A DNA stretch of 64,000 nt from Macrotrachela quadricornifera (GCA_022393335.1 JAJEKB010020941.1:43938-107937); one strand, 5' to 3'; counted from the first letter of the stretch, positions 35,981-49,010 are shown. Made by a program: numbers and translations. The notes: a model not told the origin generated them from the sequence alone.

Positions 35981-36870
35981 GAGGCTCATAAGAAACCAAG
36001 ACGATATTCAGAAATGGAAGGAAGTATGATTCAGGACTCATATATAATTGGTTTAGATGAATGATTCTGATGTTTTGAGAAGCGGTAGATATTTTTTACG
36101 TATCTTGCGCTTTGTTTGAGATTTTCTTACGTTCGAAGTGTATCCAGGCACGAACTGTGCGGTGTTTGTATGATCAGTGAATTCTGACTCGAATGATATG
36201 TAAATGATGAGCTAGTCATAGCGGTAACTAGTGAAGAATCTTTTATGAATTGATGGACCGGTATGGATATTTTATGGATCGAATCCTATTGGTCGAGGCA
36301 AGCTCTATTTTAATTGGCCATTATGTGCTAGCTTTACATCCATAGACAAACTTTAGTCGGAGTAATTACCGATTGCGAGAACGAGAAATTATCGAAAACT
36401 TCTTGGTATCCAATCAGCAGATCCGATAGAAATGCTCATCCTGGATTTTCATCGGCTTTTTGAAACCAATATGAACCGTCATCAGATTTTTAGGCCTGGG
36501 ATCATTACAAAATAAAATTCTCTGTTTGTTTTGGATTTTTCTTTTGAATATTGATGGATTTGAATCTTTTTTATTTCAAAATATAGAAATATAATGCAGA
36601 GCTTAAGCTACTGATGAAGATCCTTTGGGACAGGATGGAAAGTAATCTTTGCGATTTTTTTTCAATGCTCACTCGTATAGTTTAACCGACATTGGTAAAA
36701 ATACATAGGTAGTCTTGTATTTGTTTAGAAGCAATCATAAAGAGCATCCTTGATGTACTTGAAAAATCCTATCTTGTTCAACATTTTTCTTCATTAATAA
36801 AACTTATTATGATGATATTAACTACAGTTAGAAATAAAACTATATACATATTTTAGAAAATATCGCCGAA
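35981..36870. other. Spacer upstream of the F-box/LRR gene
   Basis: No repeat or gene recognised. The promoter of the LRR gene should lie in its last few hundred bases, and T-rich sequence precedes the start codon. Confidence 0.4.
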
Positions 36871-39800
36871 ATGCCAACTCAGTCAAAATTAAATCTTCAT
36901 ACATTACCGGTTGAACTCGTTTATCGTATTCTTGATAACCTTAATAACTGCACTATTTTCTGTTCACTTCAATCTGTTTGTCAACGATTAAACACAATTC
37001 TAGATACGTATCAACCATATAAAGTATGTTTAAATCTCTTAAAAGAATACTCTACAAGTTTTAAATTAGAGACATCTCATTCTTTACAATTCTTATAACA
37101 TTATTTAGAAATCAAAAAATAACATTAACTTATTGAAATACTCGATTCAATCATTCTTCACTATCTTTAATTTAGACATTTGACAGACTTTGTTGTCGCT
37201 GGTCAGACTACCTAGTCCAAAGACCCAATTGTCAGGTAAAGTTTTAGTTAATCTAGTATTCCATATGATATAATTTCTGTTAAGGCATAAAAATAATAAT
37301 CATATTACATGAATACTAGACCCAAATTTAATTTGCTTTTCGAACATTAACGGTCAAAATTTTCTTAATTTACATGAGTTGATTTACTCTCAAATAATCT
37401 TGAATTCTGACAGGTGTTTTCCTTCTATATATTATATCATAATAAAAAAATTCACTTCATTCACATTCAAACCATTTTGATTCTTGAAAATTTCAAATAT
37501 TTTTCTGAGCAAAAACATCCATCAACTAAAACTTTCCAAATACGATCAATTTTGACAATTAATTTCATTGTTGTTTGAATACTTTCCTCCCTCTCTATAT
37601 TCATATAATTGTGATAATTCAAGATTTCTCTAACCCAGGTCGAAATTACTCGGTCGTGAATGTATACGGTCGTTTACACACGTGTACGAACTCCGTATTC
37701 GTCGACTTGGGAAGTTTATTGAATATTGACTAATTCTATTCGAAAGGTGACAAAGATTTGAATCTAGCTTTTATATAATACGATTTACTGAATATATTAT
37801 TCTGACAAAAATTATATTAGAGAGAATTTTAACATTTTTTTAGCATGATTCTATAATTTTGAAATAGGTTTTCAAAGATGCTCCGGTGATATATTATTGT
37901 ACTCCCTTAATCGATAACTTGTCAAAATCGCTACGATATAATACGGTAAGATTGTCAAGAACTTAATTATATATTTATAATATCAAAATCAATAACTATT
38001 GAAACATTATGAATATTAGAAAAACGAAATAGATTATGGAAGTTATTTGATAATAAATCAGAATAAAAAAACTTAATATGATTTCTATAAATTCATATAG
38101 ACACTCATTTCATTACATTTGGAACAGATTTTTCCATTACATCCCAATTATTGTCATATTAGCGATTATGATGTACGCTGTTTAGCAACTATCTTAAAAC
38201 ATAATACAGTAAAAATCAGTTTTCATTTGATTTTTTTCTAAAATATTCATTTTAGACACTCAAAAAACTCTATTTGAAACGCGATAAAATCAATAAAGAA
38301 GGAATTATGCATTTATTAAATGCGTTGAAATCAAATCCGGTAAAACAAAATTCTCATGTATTTTTCATTTGTTGGAGATTCTTATATTGATTTAGACATT
38401 ATTTGAGTTGGAGATCCGTGATAATTTTAGTGGTAGTTATATGAATAATGAATTTATCTGTTATTTAATCAATTTTTTCGAAAATAATTCAGTACATCTA
38501 TTTTTTTTTGTTTATCTATTTTTATTAATATCGACATAATTCATCTTAGACACTTGAGATATTATATATTTGTCCCTGGTACTATGGAGATCTTGCTAAA
38601 CCATTTCGACAATTGTGTCTCGCTAAACATGAAAAAATAATAGTAGAACAACATACTTTAGATTTAAATTTCATATATTTTTATTTAATTGAATATAGAC
38701 AGCGACTGATTTGAATCTCAATTCAATGTGTTTATATGATAATGAAATAGAATTTTTATCTAATGCATTACAAAAAAATCAAGTAAATTTTTCTTTTTCT
38801 TTTCTATCATATACATATATATCATTTCTTCTAGACATTAACTTATCTGGATATTAGCACGAATAAATTCAGTATTGAAGGTGTTAAATATTTAAGTGAT
38901 GCATTAAAAATGAATGAAGTAAGATCAATGTGAGTTCATATTTCTTCTATAGATTTATTTAGATACTTACCACATTAAATTTGAGTAACAATAAAATAGA
39001 TGATGATGGTATATTTTATCTATCTAATGCATTGAAAAATACGGTAATGAGAAGATTTTTTTTTATTTGTCTAACTCAATTCTGTGCAAATATAATTAGA
39101 AACTTATTAACTTGAATCTTCCCTTTAACAATATTGGTGATAAAGGAGCTGAACATCTTGCAAATTTCTTAAATCACAACGAAGTATGATTGATTATTAA
39201 ATCATCTTTCTCTTAAGAGAGAGTTCATGAGTCCATCAAGGAATTGAAGCACTCGTCAAAATTTTTTTTTCCGATTTGTTATTCTCATTTTATTCAGCAT
39301 CGTGTAAAACCTCTAAATCCAAATTTTTAGCGCATTTGATCGAACTAATGAAAAGTTCGCTCAATTTTACTGTCGAACGCTCAGGAAGCTATCTGAAGAA
39401 TTTTATCAAAACTTATCTATATAAAGATGATTCTTAAATGATGATAAAACCTTTACTACATTTCTTGTGTAATATACTAAATGATAGAGCATCGAAAGCT
39501 GAACAAAATGCACTATTTACATATTATATTCTTCCTAACTGATCTAGAGTTATTTATCAAATACTGTACTGTACATAATCCATCATTTTTCGAGTGAAAA
39601 ATAACTGGACTTTTTGTATTATGTTGGCTTCCATTTACCTATTGTTCATGATCCCAGACTGAATTTCACATATGTGGTGCACTTTTCTCTCCTCTAAAAA
39701 ATGGTTAAAAAAAGATAGAATGGTGTCGAAAAGGGCTCTGGCTACCCTTAAAATTATTGGTTTTTGGTAGTTTTTCAATAAAAATCAGACATTTTCAGCG

Positions 39801-42800
39801 TTTTTAAGTATCGTGACACAATTGTGTAAGAAAAATGGATGTGATATTCGGAATCAGCGTAAAAAATTAGATCAAATCATGTATAATCTATAAAAAAAAG
39901 ATTTCCGTCAAAAATTCACCTGTGGTCCCCCACAGCTCTCTCTCAAAAATATTAACTTCTACCCCCTAGGGTGAATTTTTGACGGAAATCTTTTTTTTTA
40001 TAGATTATACATGATTTGATCTAATTTTATACGCTGATTCCGAATATCACATCCATTTTGTTTACACAATTGTGTCACGATACTTAAAATCGCTGAAAAT
40101 GTCTAATTTTTATTGAAAAACTACCAAAAACCAATAATTTTAAGGGTAGCCAGAGCCCTTTTCGACACCATTCTATCTTTTTTTAACCATTTTTTAGAGG
40201 AGAGAAAAGTGCACCACATATGTGAAATTCAGTCTGGGATCATGAACAATAGGTAAATGGAAGCCAACATAATACAAAAAGTCCAGTTATTTTTCACTCG
40301 AAAAATGATGGATTATGTACAGTACAGTATTTGATAAATAACTCTAGATCAGTTAGGAAGAATATAATATGTAAATAGTGCATTTTGTTCAGCTTTCGAT
40401 GCTCTATCATTTAGTATATTACACAAGAAATTTAGTAAAGGTTTTATCATCATTTAAGAATCATCTTTATATAGATAAGTTTTGACAAAATTCTTCAGAT
40501 AGCTTCCTGAGTGTTCGACAGTAAAATTGAGCGAACTTTTCATTAGTTCGATCAAATGCGCTAAAAATTTGGATTTAGAGGTTTTACACGATGCTGAATA
40601 AAATGAGAATAACAAATCGAAAAAAAAAATTTTGACGAGTGCTTCAATTCCTTGATAAACTCATGGACTCTCTCTTAATACACAAATTTACTTCATTAAA
40701 TCTAGACACTCACGACATTAAATTTACATGAAAATAAGATAGCTGATCATGGAATATATTATTTATCTAATACATTAAAAGAAAATACAGTAGGAGAACT
40801 TTTCTTTTATCTCTCTCGAAAATCAAATCTTTATTGTGAATGAATTTAGACACTTATCAACTTGGATCTCTCGAGTAATAAATTTGGTGATAACGGAGCT
40901 CAACATATAGCAGATTTATTAAAACAAAACGAAGTATAATTCAATTAATTCTTAATTATATATCATTTATACAATTTTCTTCAGATACTAATTGAATTAA
41001 AACTTGAAATGAATGATATTACTTATCAATGTTATTCTCATATAATAGATACTCTTCAATACAATAAAGTAAATATTTTATTATTAATATATATTTGACT
41101 GGTTTATACATAGAAACTAATGAAATTGCATTTTGGTGCTTATCGATGTATGCATGCTGTTTTGAAAGAACCTCTAATCGATGGAATTCGTCAAATAAAA
41201 GTCTAATATATTTTTTGTTATTGAATTCAATTAATATATAACTGTTAATTCAATTTAGACACTTACTACATTGGATCTAAGTTACTACAAAATTCATCCC
41301 CTATTATTACAATACTTTTTTATTGCAATGAAAAATAATTGTGTAAGTGGAATTTTTCGATCAGTTGATATATTATCTTCAATATTTGACATAGACATTA
41401 ATCGATTTAAATCTTAAAGGAAATGAGATCATGGATGACATGGTCAAGTATATAGGAGATATATTAAAAGAAAATAAAGTAAGATTGATTTTTTTACAGA
41501 TTTCTCATAGAGAAATTCTCTTTATTTAATCTAGACACTTCAAATATTAAATCTAAGTAATAATTCTATTTATGACGAGGGTGGAATATATTTAGCTGAT
41601 GCATTAAAAATGAATACAGTATGATGGATTTATTATTTGTTTACATTATATAAATGTCTTTTATTAGACACTTATTACATTGGATCTTAGATATAATAAT
41701 ATTACGATTGAAGGCGAATATTATTTCTTAACCATGGCATTATCTAATACAGTATGAATTGTGTTAGATTTAATCATAAATTTTTATCATTTAATATATT
41801 ATTTAGACATTGAAAGAATTGTTTGTCACTTATCATTATTATTATGAAAGAAATCTTATTGAAATGTCAACATTCTTAATCAATACAATAAATCATATGA
41901 AAGTAATATAAATATTCATTAATGATTTTTTTTTGAAAAAGAATCTAATTCTATTTAAGATATTCACAAGCATCGATCTCAGTAACAAATCACTTCATGA
42001 TGTGGATATACAAATATTAGCAAAGGAATTACATTCGAATACTGTAAAATTAATTTATTATTTGTTTAAAATATTCATTTTCATCGAAATCAATCTTTAT
42101 AGACACTTATTACACTTAATCTTTCTCATAATCAAATCGAATTCAAAGGTATAAAATATTTGGCTGCTGCATTAAAAAGCAATACTGTAAGATTTATTAA
42201 CTGTTTGTTTACTTTATATATATATATGGAATTTTATTGAAAATAGACACTCATTACACTAAATCTTATAGATAATAACATCTCTAACGATGGCGAGTAT
42301 TATTTATTAGCGAATATACTTTATAATACGGCAAGAGAAATATTCTATAGAAGATTAATTTTCATTAATTGTAAATATTTAGACATTGAAAGAATTGTTT
42401 ATCAATAATAATAAAAATCTTGTCGAAACATCATCATTCTTAGTCGATACAATAAATCGTATGGAAGTAAGAAGAATATGCACTAAGACTTTCTCTTCCC
42501 GTCCAAAATCGATTTTCCTTATAATGCACAAGATTTTCACAAAACATTGTAGGAATATTTGACCCATGATCTATCTGATTACGCCTATGAATGCTACTAG
42601 AGAGATCTTAAACAAATTTGTAGTAGTTATCTTCGAAAATTTTCGAAAATGAAAGGTTTCTTAGCGAATATATACAGTAGGAACCTTGGACGGCATTTCC
42701 GTATAGTTTTTTTTCAAAAATCCTTTTTTTGACGAATAACAAGTTTTTAGAGGAGAAGGGGAAGATCCTCATGAATTTTTTTAAAATTATTATTCAATTA

Positions 42801-45676
42801 AAGACATCTACAAACATCGACCTTAGTAACAAGTCACTTGGCAGTGCACATCTAGGAATTTTAGCAAATGAATTACAATATAATACTGTACGAATAACTT
42901 ATTATTTATCTAAGTTATTTATTTTTATTTGAATAAACCGATAAAATAGACACTTACTACACTTAATCTTTCTCATAATGAAATCGGAAGTACATATTGT
43001 TTAAATGATGTTTTAAGAAACAATAAAGTAAAGATTATTTTTGTTTCATATAACATTTATTTCCTTACATCATTTTTTCATAGACACTTATTACATTAAA
43101 TCTTCGACATAATCAGTTATATTGTTATAATAGTGTATACGACTTTTGTAATGGATTGGAGAAGAATGAAGTAAGAGTGAAATTTTTGTCTTATTACACT
43201 AAAATGATTCTTGTTAGACACTTTCTGTACTAAACATCGAAGAAAATCAAATTAATAATGATAAAATACAAGAGTTCTTCGAAACTAAATCAAATAACAA
43301 AGTAATATCAATTAATCTTATCAATTCCAATTATTACTTGCATTCTGTATAAACACAAAAAAAAAATCAAAAATCTCGAAGAGCGTACAAAAGTCTCCAT
43401 AGCGAGAACATATCACCACATCTAAAAAAAGTACTATTTTTCACTTTCAATAGTTGCTTTTTTTTATAAGGAATAGTACTTATAACTGATATTAAAATTC
43501 ACTAGGAAAAGTAAACAAATTAATTTTAGTACTTTTTCTAACTTTTATGAAACACGATCTGAAAGAGAATGTTGAAGTGTTTAGGGGTAGAAATTTGGAT
43601 GCCCCCCCCCCCTCCACAGATTGTGACCGACAGCTAAAAGTAACATTGCAGGCCGTGATCACCGGGGTCAAAGGTCACCGAGTACATTTTGATAGTAGAA
43701 GACTATCAGAGACCGTGACCGGCACCCAAAGGTAGCGTCAAAGACTGTAACCGACACTATCACATAGCGTGGCTGATAGCCAAATTTAGTGAAAAGTTTC
43801 TCTAAGCCACTAAAAAAGATTCACTTATAAGTGCTATTCCTTATAAAAAAAAAAAAGTCAACTATTGAAAGTGAAAAATAGTTACTTTTTTGAGAGAAAT
43901 TTTTTTTCCATAGGACATTTCCAATTTATTGAGTACACACATCTATATTTGAATCTCATGTGATTATTGACATATAAAAAACAAGAAACAAATCATATGA
44001 TGTCCGTCTTCTGAGAAGACGAGTGAACAAAAAAGATATCTCTTGAATGTTTTCTATGTCATATACTATATGATATTGTAGATAATAAGCATTAATAATC
44101 AATCATATGAGATACATTCATTTTTTATTTTAGACATGCACTGTATTTTTCTTGACACCAACCCAAAATAATCAACAAAATACATCTCATTTATTATCAT
44201 CTATATCTGATTTGAATGTAAAATAAATTCTCTATTTACTATTTATATATATATATATATAATTATTTAATTATCCATTAGACACTTACTACATTAGATT
44301 TTCAAAATAAACAGATCAATACTATTGATGCATATCATATTAGTCATCGTCTTCCATTTCTTAAAGTAATATCTATTATTTAATTATTGAGATTTCTAAT
44401 GTTTTATTTAAGAGAATTACTAGATTAAATTTTGAAAATTGTCAAATTACTGATGAAGTATTAAGATACTTTGCTAATGTATTAAGAACTAATCGAGTAT
44501 GATCCTTAATAAATATCATAAATTATTTAATAAATATATTTATAGACAATCACTAGGATTAATCTGAAAAATAATTTTATTACAAATCAAGGAGCCTTTC
44601 GTTTATATTATACTTTAAGAATTAATAAAGTATCCGTTTAAATGAATATCTTACTAGAATTATTTATATTCAATATTTAGACAATAAAAACATTAGATTT
44701 GAGAGGCAATTCTATTTCAACAAGACTAATTAGACATATTCCAGATCGTATAGATGAAGTTTTAATAAAAAATTTAGAAAGCAATGTTATTAATGATCAA
44801 GAAATCGAACAATTGATTAATTCACTACAAAATGATGCAGTAATAATAGTTCTCTATTTTAATATAATTAATTTTCTTTGATTTAATTTAGACACTTACA
44901 ACATGGGATCTTCAAAATAGAAAAATTGATTATCGAGCTGCATCTATCATAAGCAATTCACTTTATGATAATATGGTCAATAAAACATTATCTTTCTTAT
45001 TAAATGTATTTCTTTTCTTTCTTTATATTATACAGACAGTTACTTCATTGAATTTAACAAACAATTTTATTCAAAATGGAGGTGGACAAATGATTGCTAA
45101 TATCCTATCACGAAATAATGTATGATTAATCATTTAATTATATGAATGTTTAATATTTAATTTGTAGACACTTTTAACAATTAATCTTCAACATAATGAA
45201 ATATATGATGATGTAGCTCATTATTTTGCAAAATTTTTAAAAGAAAACACAGTAAAATAAAAAATATTAAGATGATTTATCTTTTCAATATTGTATATAG
45301 ACATTAATCAATCTAGATCTTGGATGGAATCATATCACTGATGTAGGTGCTCGAACTTTAGCTAAAGCTTTACGAAAAAATCGAGTAAGTTGTATTTATT
45401 TTATTATCTATTTTATTAAAGATGATCATTAATTAGACACTTAAAAGTTTAAATTTACAAAATAATCAAATCGATAAAAAAGGTATACAATATTTCATCA
45501 ATGCATTCAAAGAAAATCAAGTAAAATTAATTTCTTTATTGTTTTTTCTCGCTTATTTCAATTGATTCATATAGACATTGGAAATTTTAGATCTCACTGG
45601 AAATAGCATTACGGATGAAGTTTTCAGCAAAAATATTCAAATAAATGTTTCAAGAATAAAACTTTTTGATAAATAA
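36871..45676 (+). CDS. F-box/LRR protein: 37 phase-0 exons carrying 38 leucine-rich repeats
   Basis: Exon 1 starts at ATG 36871 and encodes an F-box (LHTLPVELVYRILDNL, then SLQSVCQRLNTIL). A GTATGT donor lies at 37024; the link to the LRR exons is not settled (a possible 60-nt exon is 37176-37235). From 37868 on come 37 exons, nearly all beginning after TAG with ACACTT or a variant and ending before GTAAG/GTATG. Starts: 37868, 38101, 38256, 38396, 38550, 38699, 38835, 38963, 39100, 40706, 40850, 40985, 41114, 41259, 41395, 41535, 41668, 41807, 41960, 42103, 42247, 42383, 42804, 42950, 43084, 43218, 44134, 44282, 44413, 44546, 44681, 44892, 45036, 45168, 45301, 45437, 45575. Most are 84 nt, one 28-residue ribonuclease-inhibitor-type LRR such as TLTTLNLSHNEIG. 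All are open in phase 0. 44681-44839 holds two repeats; the exon ending 42330 uses a GC donor. The stop is 45674-45676, or 45806-45808 if a last exon at 45719 is used. The F-box would recruit a ubiquitin ligase, with the LRRs binding ligand (family knowledge plus inference). Confidence 0.75.
37634..37711. mobile_element. 78-bp element with CCCAGGTCGA / TCGACTTGGG ends
   Basis: It lies in the first long intron region of the LRR gene. The ends are inverse copies apart from one base. The interior is a loose palindrome of TACGGTCGT, ACACACGTGT and ACTCCGTA words. It is the shortest member of the word-element group in this window. Confidence 0.55.
39217..40674. mobile_element. 1.46-kb near-perfect hairpin (foldback) in an LRR-gene intron
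   Basis: Left arm 39217-39920 and right arm 39970-40674 are inverse copies about 704 bp long with only scattered mismatches. The loop (39921-39969) is 49 bp. The ends are GAGAGAGT/ACTCTCTC, flanked by TTAA at 39213-39216 and 40675-40678, as in TTAA-targeting MITEs. It sits wholly inside the intron between exons 39100-39183 and 40706-40789. No frame in it looks coding. A transcript would fold into long double-stranded RNA. Confidence 0.92.
41668..43027 (+). repeat. Four-exon tandem duplication inside the LRR gene
   Basis: Exons starting 41668, 41807, 41960, 42103 correspond in order to 42247, 42383, 42804, 42950. For example TLKELFV and TLKELFI occupy the second position, and SIDLSNKSL and NIDLSNKSL the third. 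The second copy has a longer third intron (42467-42803) with unrelated sequence. The exon pair 38963+39100 is likewise duplicated as 40706+40850, on either side of the hairpin. Confidence 0.75.
43424..43893. mobile_element. MITE with about 65-bp inverted repeats in an LRR-gene intron
   Basis: 43424-43485 is the inverse of 43825-43893 (CTATTTTTCACTTTCAATAG, then TATAAGGAATAG.ACTTATAA). The interior holds the dispersed GAAACACGATCTGA block also seen at 20771, a run of 11 C, and several GACCG/CGGTC-type words. It is located in the intron between exons 43218-43301 and 44134-44217. Confidence 0.82.
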
Positions 45677-45808
45677 ATATATTTAATAAACAAAAAACAT
45701 AACATTTTCTTATTGCAGATGATGGATGAGAGATTAAGATTACAACTGACGAAGGAAGGTCTCCAGATGTTACGCTCCGTTTTGAATCTGGTATTTATTA
45801 TTTTCTAG

Positions 45809-46264
45809 AGCTCACTGAGTAGAGTAACGGCATATAAAGGATTTCTTCCCATCGTAAATTTATCAAGGATAATAAGATTCCATACCTTCTGAAAAATCAT
45901 CATAAAATTCTTAACTGAAGGCTTGAATTTTAATATTGTAACGACAAAATATGGTGTTGTTTGGGCCAATATAAGGTTATCAATGATGCTCTTTCCTAGA
46001 AAACATTGTTTTTTTATGAGCCATAGAAAAAATTAACTCTACTATTATAAGGATGGAACAAATTGCTATTTGGTTCATAAAAAAGACCATCCGCGATAAC
46101 CTTAAAATGGCTCGAACAAGAATGTGTTCCATCCTTATTCCCTTTTTCGAAAGAAAGGGTTATAGGGCGTTTAAATACGCCAGCTGAAATGCTTAAAATT
46201 GGTTTGTCCGACAAGCCAATTAGAATTCAGTATTCGCTAAATCAATGAAATTCCACTAGTAATT
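45809..46264. other. Spacer after the LRR gene
   Basis: A short inverted repeat (ATAAGGATGGAACA at about 46048 and TGTTCCATCCTTAT at about 46125) is the only structure noted. The 66-codon minus-strand frame at 46014-46214 covers it and is not supported as a gene. Confidence 0.4.
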
Positions 46265-46500
46265 CTAAGAAAAATTCGATACATAGGTTTTTGGCGTCGA
46301 CGAATCGATCGGTGGTGTCAGTTTTTTAAAATTTTTCAAAATTAATTTTTTACACAAAGAATAGGCTCTTTTACGAAAACTTTTTTCTTATAAAGTTTGA
46401 CCAAAGGTAATCGAGGTCTGGGAATCGAATGGTACTATTAGTTTTTGAATTTTTTTAAATAGATTGTTTCTTTTGATCGAAGTGAGGTTATATGAAAAAC
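46265..46500. repeat. Tandem repeat of about 118 bp, two units
   Basis: The units contain GTTTGACC.AAGGTAATCGAGGT, then TTTTTGAATTTTTT-like AT-rich DNA and ATAGATTG/ACAAAG. The same unit occurs about three times at 49.93-50.26 kb. Confidence 0.6.
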
Positions 46501-47015
46501 ACTGATAGGATTTCGTGTATATGTCTGCTTGTGCCAGGCCATAGCGTGCAAGTTTAATATGCGTAAGATTACGAAACCGATTTTCGCAATCTGGAAAATA
46601 AGCCAATTAAAGTTTTCTAATGTCGCACTTTGAGCCATGCGCAGTTTGTTGGCTCCAGGTTTCATAGAAACGGATGTTTTCGAGCTCGCTTTCTTCATCA
46701 ATTAGAGTTTTTGAAGTCAGAAGTCAAATCCATCAAGGATTTTTGGTGTTGCGCTTCCAATCAATAAAATTGTTGTAGCTGAACAGTTCATTGAATCCTA
46801 GATTTTCAATATTAGTTTAGGAGGTTTGAGATTTTATCAGGCTGAACATGCCATGAATCAGAAGTTTGTGAGCTTATGCTTTCGTCCAATTACAGTTTTT
46901 CAGGCCTAAATTTCAAGCAATGATAAGTTTTCGATGTCGAGCTCTTGATCAATCACAACTATTTCACGCTGGATGTTTAAGTATTCAGAAATCTAATAAT
47001 GGGGTATGTAAATAA
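46501..47015. other. Spacer with faint ~110-bp periodic similarity
   Basis: Recurring GAGTTTTTGAAGTC / CAATTACAGTTTTTCAGGCC and GATTTTTGGTGTTG-type phrases hint at a very degenerate tandem repeat. No gene. Confidence 0.3.
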
Positions 47016-47163
47016 CAGAGCTGGGCAACTCAGTTAAAAAAACGCCTAACTCAACTAAATTCGATTCCATTCGATTCTCGAATTGAAACGAATTGAATTG
47101 AAATTTTTTTCAAATGAATCGAATCGAATTAAGTTCATTTCTTAGCTGAGTTGCCCAGCTCTG
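47016..47163. mobile_element. hAT-type MITE with GAATCGAATT words
   Basis: Perfect 18-bp inverted ends CAGAGCTGGGCAACTCAG... are characteristic of hAT elements. Flanking 8-mers GTAAATAA (47008-47015) and GTATAGAG (47164-47171) agree at 5 of 8, weak support for a target duplication. The interior is made of ATTCGATT/GAATCGAATT words. Confidence 0.75.
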
Positions 47164-47171
47164 GTATAGAG

Positions 47172-47792
47172 AAAGCTACAAAGAATGAAGAAGAATGGAT
47201 GCACACACGAGGGGCTATTTGTGAGTGGTGCCTCGAAGGGAGACCGACGAACGACTAGCGGTTCATTTCTATTATTAATTAAAATTAAGTATGTTCGAGA
47301 CTAATTAGGGGTTGTTCAAGCAGAAGTAAGTTTAGGAGGGAACACTCCTGACTGTGTCCTCACTTTGGAATCGAGTATATACCCAAGTGAGAGACTGCAG
47401 TTAGCTACTAAACGACCTCAAAGAATTTGGTTTCTCGGACCGTTCAAACAGAGATATACAATTATTAGTGTTACTAGTTTGGCTGTACGACTGTACTAAT
47501 ATATATGATATCACTAGTGAAGCAGCCAATACTGGTTAAGATCCTAAAATGTGAAGTTAAATCAATTCTTTTTATCAGAAATACAAACTTGTTTTTCATG
47601 CAGGTTCATTATAAAAAACAATATGTACTCTTCTTCAAGAATGCAAATACTCCATTGACTGGAGGAAAGGTCATATGAAAAAAACTAAAAAAGAGGTTGT
47701 TTGTTTAATTGTTTGTGCTAAGCTCAAAAGAACGTCAGAGTCCAGATAAGTTTGTACTCTTACATTTATACTTGCACGTGTTGTTTTCAATA
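47172..47792. other. Spacer, no gene seen
   Basis: Unremarkable sequence between the hAT MITE and the next word element. Confidence 0.35.
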
Positions 47793-47942
47793 CTAGGTGA
47801 ACCAATTCCAGAGTCGGATCCAATCGGAATTTATCGGATCCTCTACATATATTATCGAAAACCTGGTGACGAAATTGCGTCGGAACCCGTGGGATTACGC
47901 ATCCAATCGGATCCGAGTAACTTAATCGGATAAAATCCGATA
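47793..47942. mobile_element. Word element: CTAGGTGAACCAATTCC end, ATCGGATCC words
   Basis: The left end matches in inverse the right end at 49.15 kb (GGATTGGTTCACCTGGG). The interior carries at least eight ATCGGAT(CC)/CCGAT words. It may be half of a 1.36-kb foldback element ending at 49153, or a separate copy. Confidence 0.5.
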
Positions 47943-48784
47943 CTACAATAGTGTAATGATGATTGCTCAAAACTTAATGACGTAGAAAAAAATACAAAAA
48001 TCAATCTTATAACTATCTCAATTCATTCATGACTGTTTGATCTTCTATTACAAGGGAACACCGCATTTTTAATACAGACATCAGCTAGAAAGAAAACGTA
48101 ACCTAGTTACTCGTATCAGTATGATTCCATACATTCGTAAAACCATTAGAAATACACTATATGTCATCAAGTGAATAATAGTATCCACAGCGATTCATTC
48201 CGATTTATAACACATTTTTCATGAATATTGTCATGTATTAATACATCAGATGAAGCTTTCTCTGTCGTTCAGCTAGCTCTCGGCAGTTTTATATATCTAT
48301 CCATATACAAAATCGATTACACTCACACGTCTTCTATCATGTGCAAAAGTATGTTCTGTTATTTCCTACCTCTCTTTCGAATTGTACATGAATATTTAGG
48401 AACCTTTCATGAATGCCCAGTAATGAAATCCAAACTGTTCGCCTGAAAATTCTCCTGAGGATGCAAGAACCCTATTTGATAGCCATATTGTTTTTCGCTT
48501 ACAAAATTCACTTGCGTGTATATCTTAATTAGTTATGTAATGTTACAAATGTTATTCAACTGGATCAAGTTTTCATGTTTCACATATCTAACCCTCTTTT
48601 TGATGCTTACCAACTACTTCGATGCAATCCTTTTCGCGACACATAAATGGTCACCCACAGTAACACCTTCACCATACTACACAAAATATTTACGCTAACT
48701 GCTAGGAAAAGCGCAGCAAGACCATCAGAGGAGCAAAATAGAAACACAAACTCATGATTTCGAGTCTTACATAGGTCCCGCAAT
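47943..48784. other. Spacer, no gene supported
   Basis: Frames at 48228-48446 and 48516-48698 have no recognisable domain and no matching splice pattern. Confidence 0.35.
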
Positions 48785-49010
48785 ATCCCTCACATACAAC
48801 ATATAGCTACAAAGGTGCTAGATTTTAAATCCCGGAAAAAGAAAGCAAAATCTTATCAAAAAAAAACTAGTCGAAAACTAGAGTCAAGAATTTTGAATCC
48901 GAAAAAATCCTTCACACGCCACATATAGCTACAAAGCTGGGAGATTCTAAGTCCTGAAAAAAGAAAAAAAAATTCGTATAGAAAAAAACTAGTTGAAAGC
49001 AAGGGTGGCG
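48785..49010. repeat. Two tandem units of about 115 bp
   Basis: Each unit contains CACA.ACATATAGCTACAAAG, then GGTGCTAGATT / GGGAGATTCTAA, then AAAAAACTAGTCGAAA or AAACTAGTTGAAA. Non-coding. Confidence 0.6.

Noticed and set aside
39217..40674. Hairpin as two convergent genes
   Set aside because: No frame of useful length or recognisable domain in either arm.
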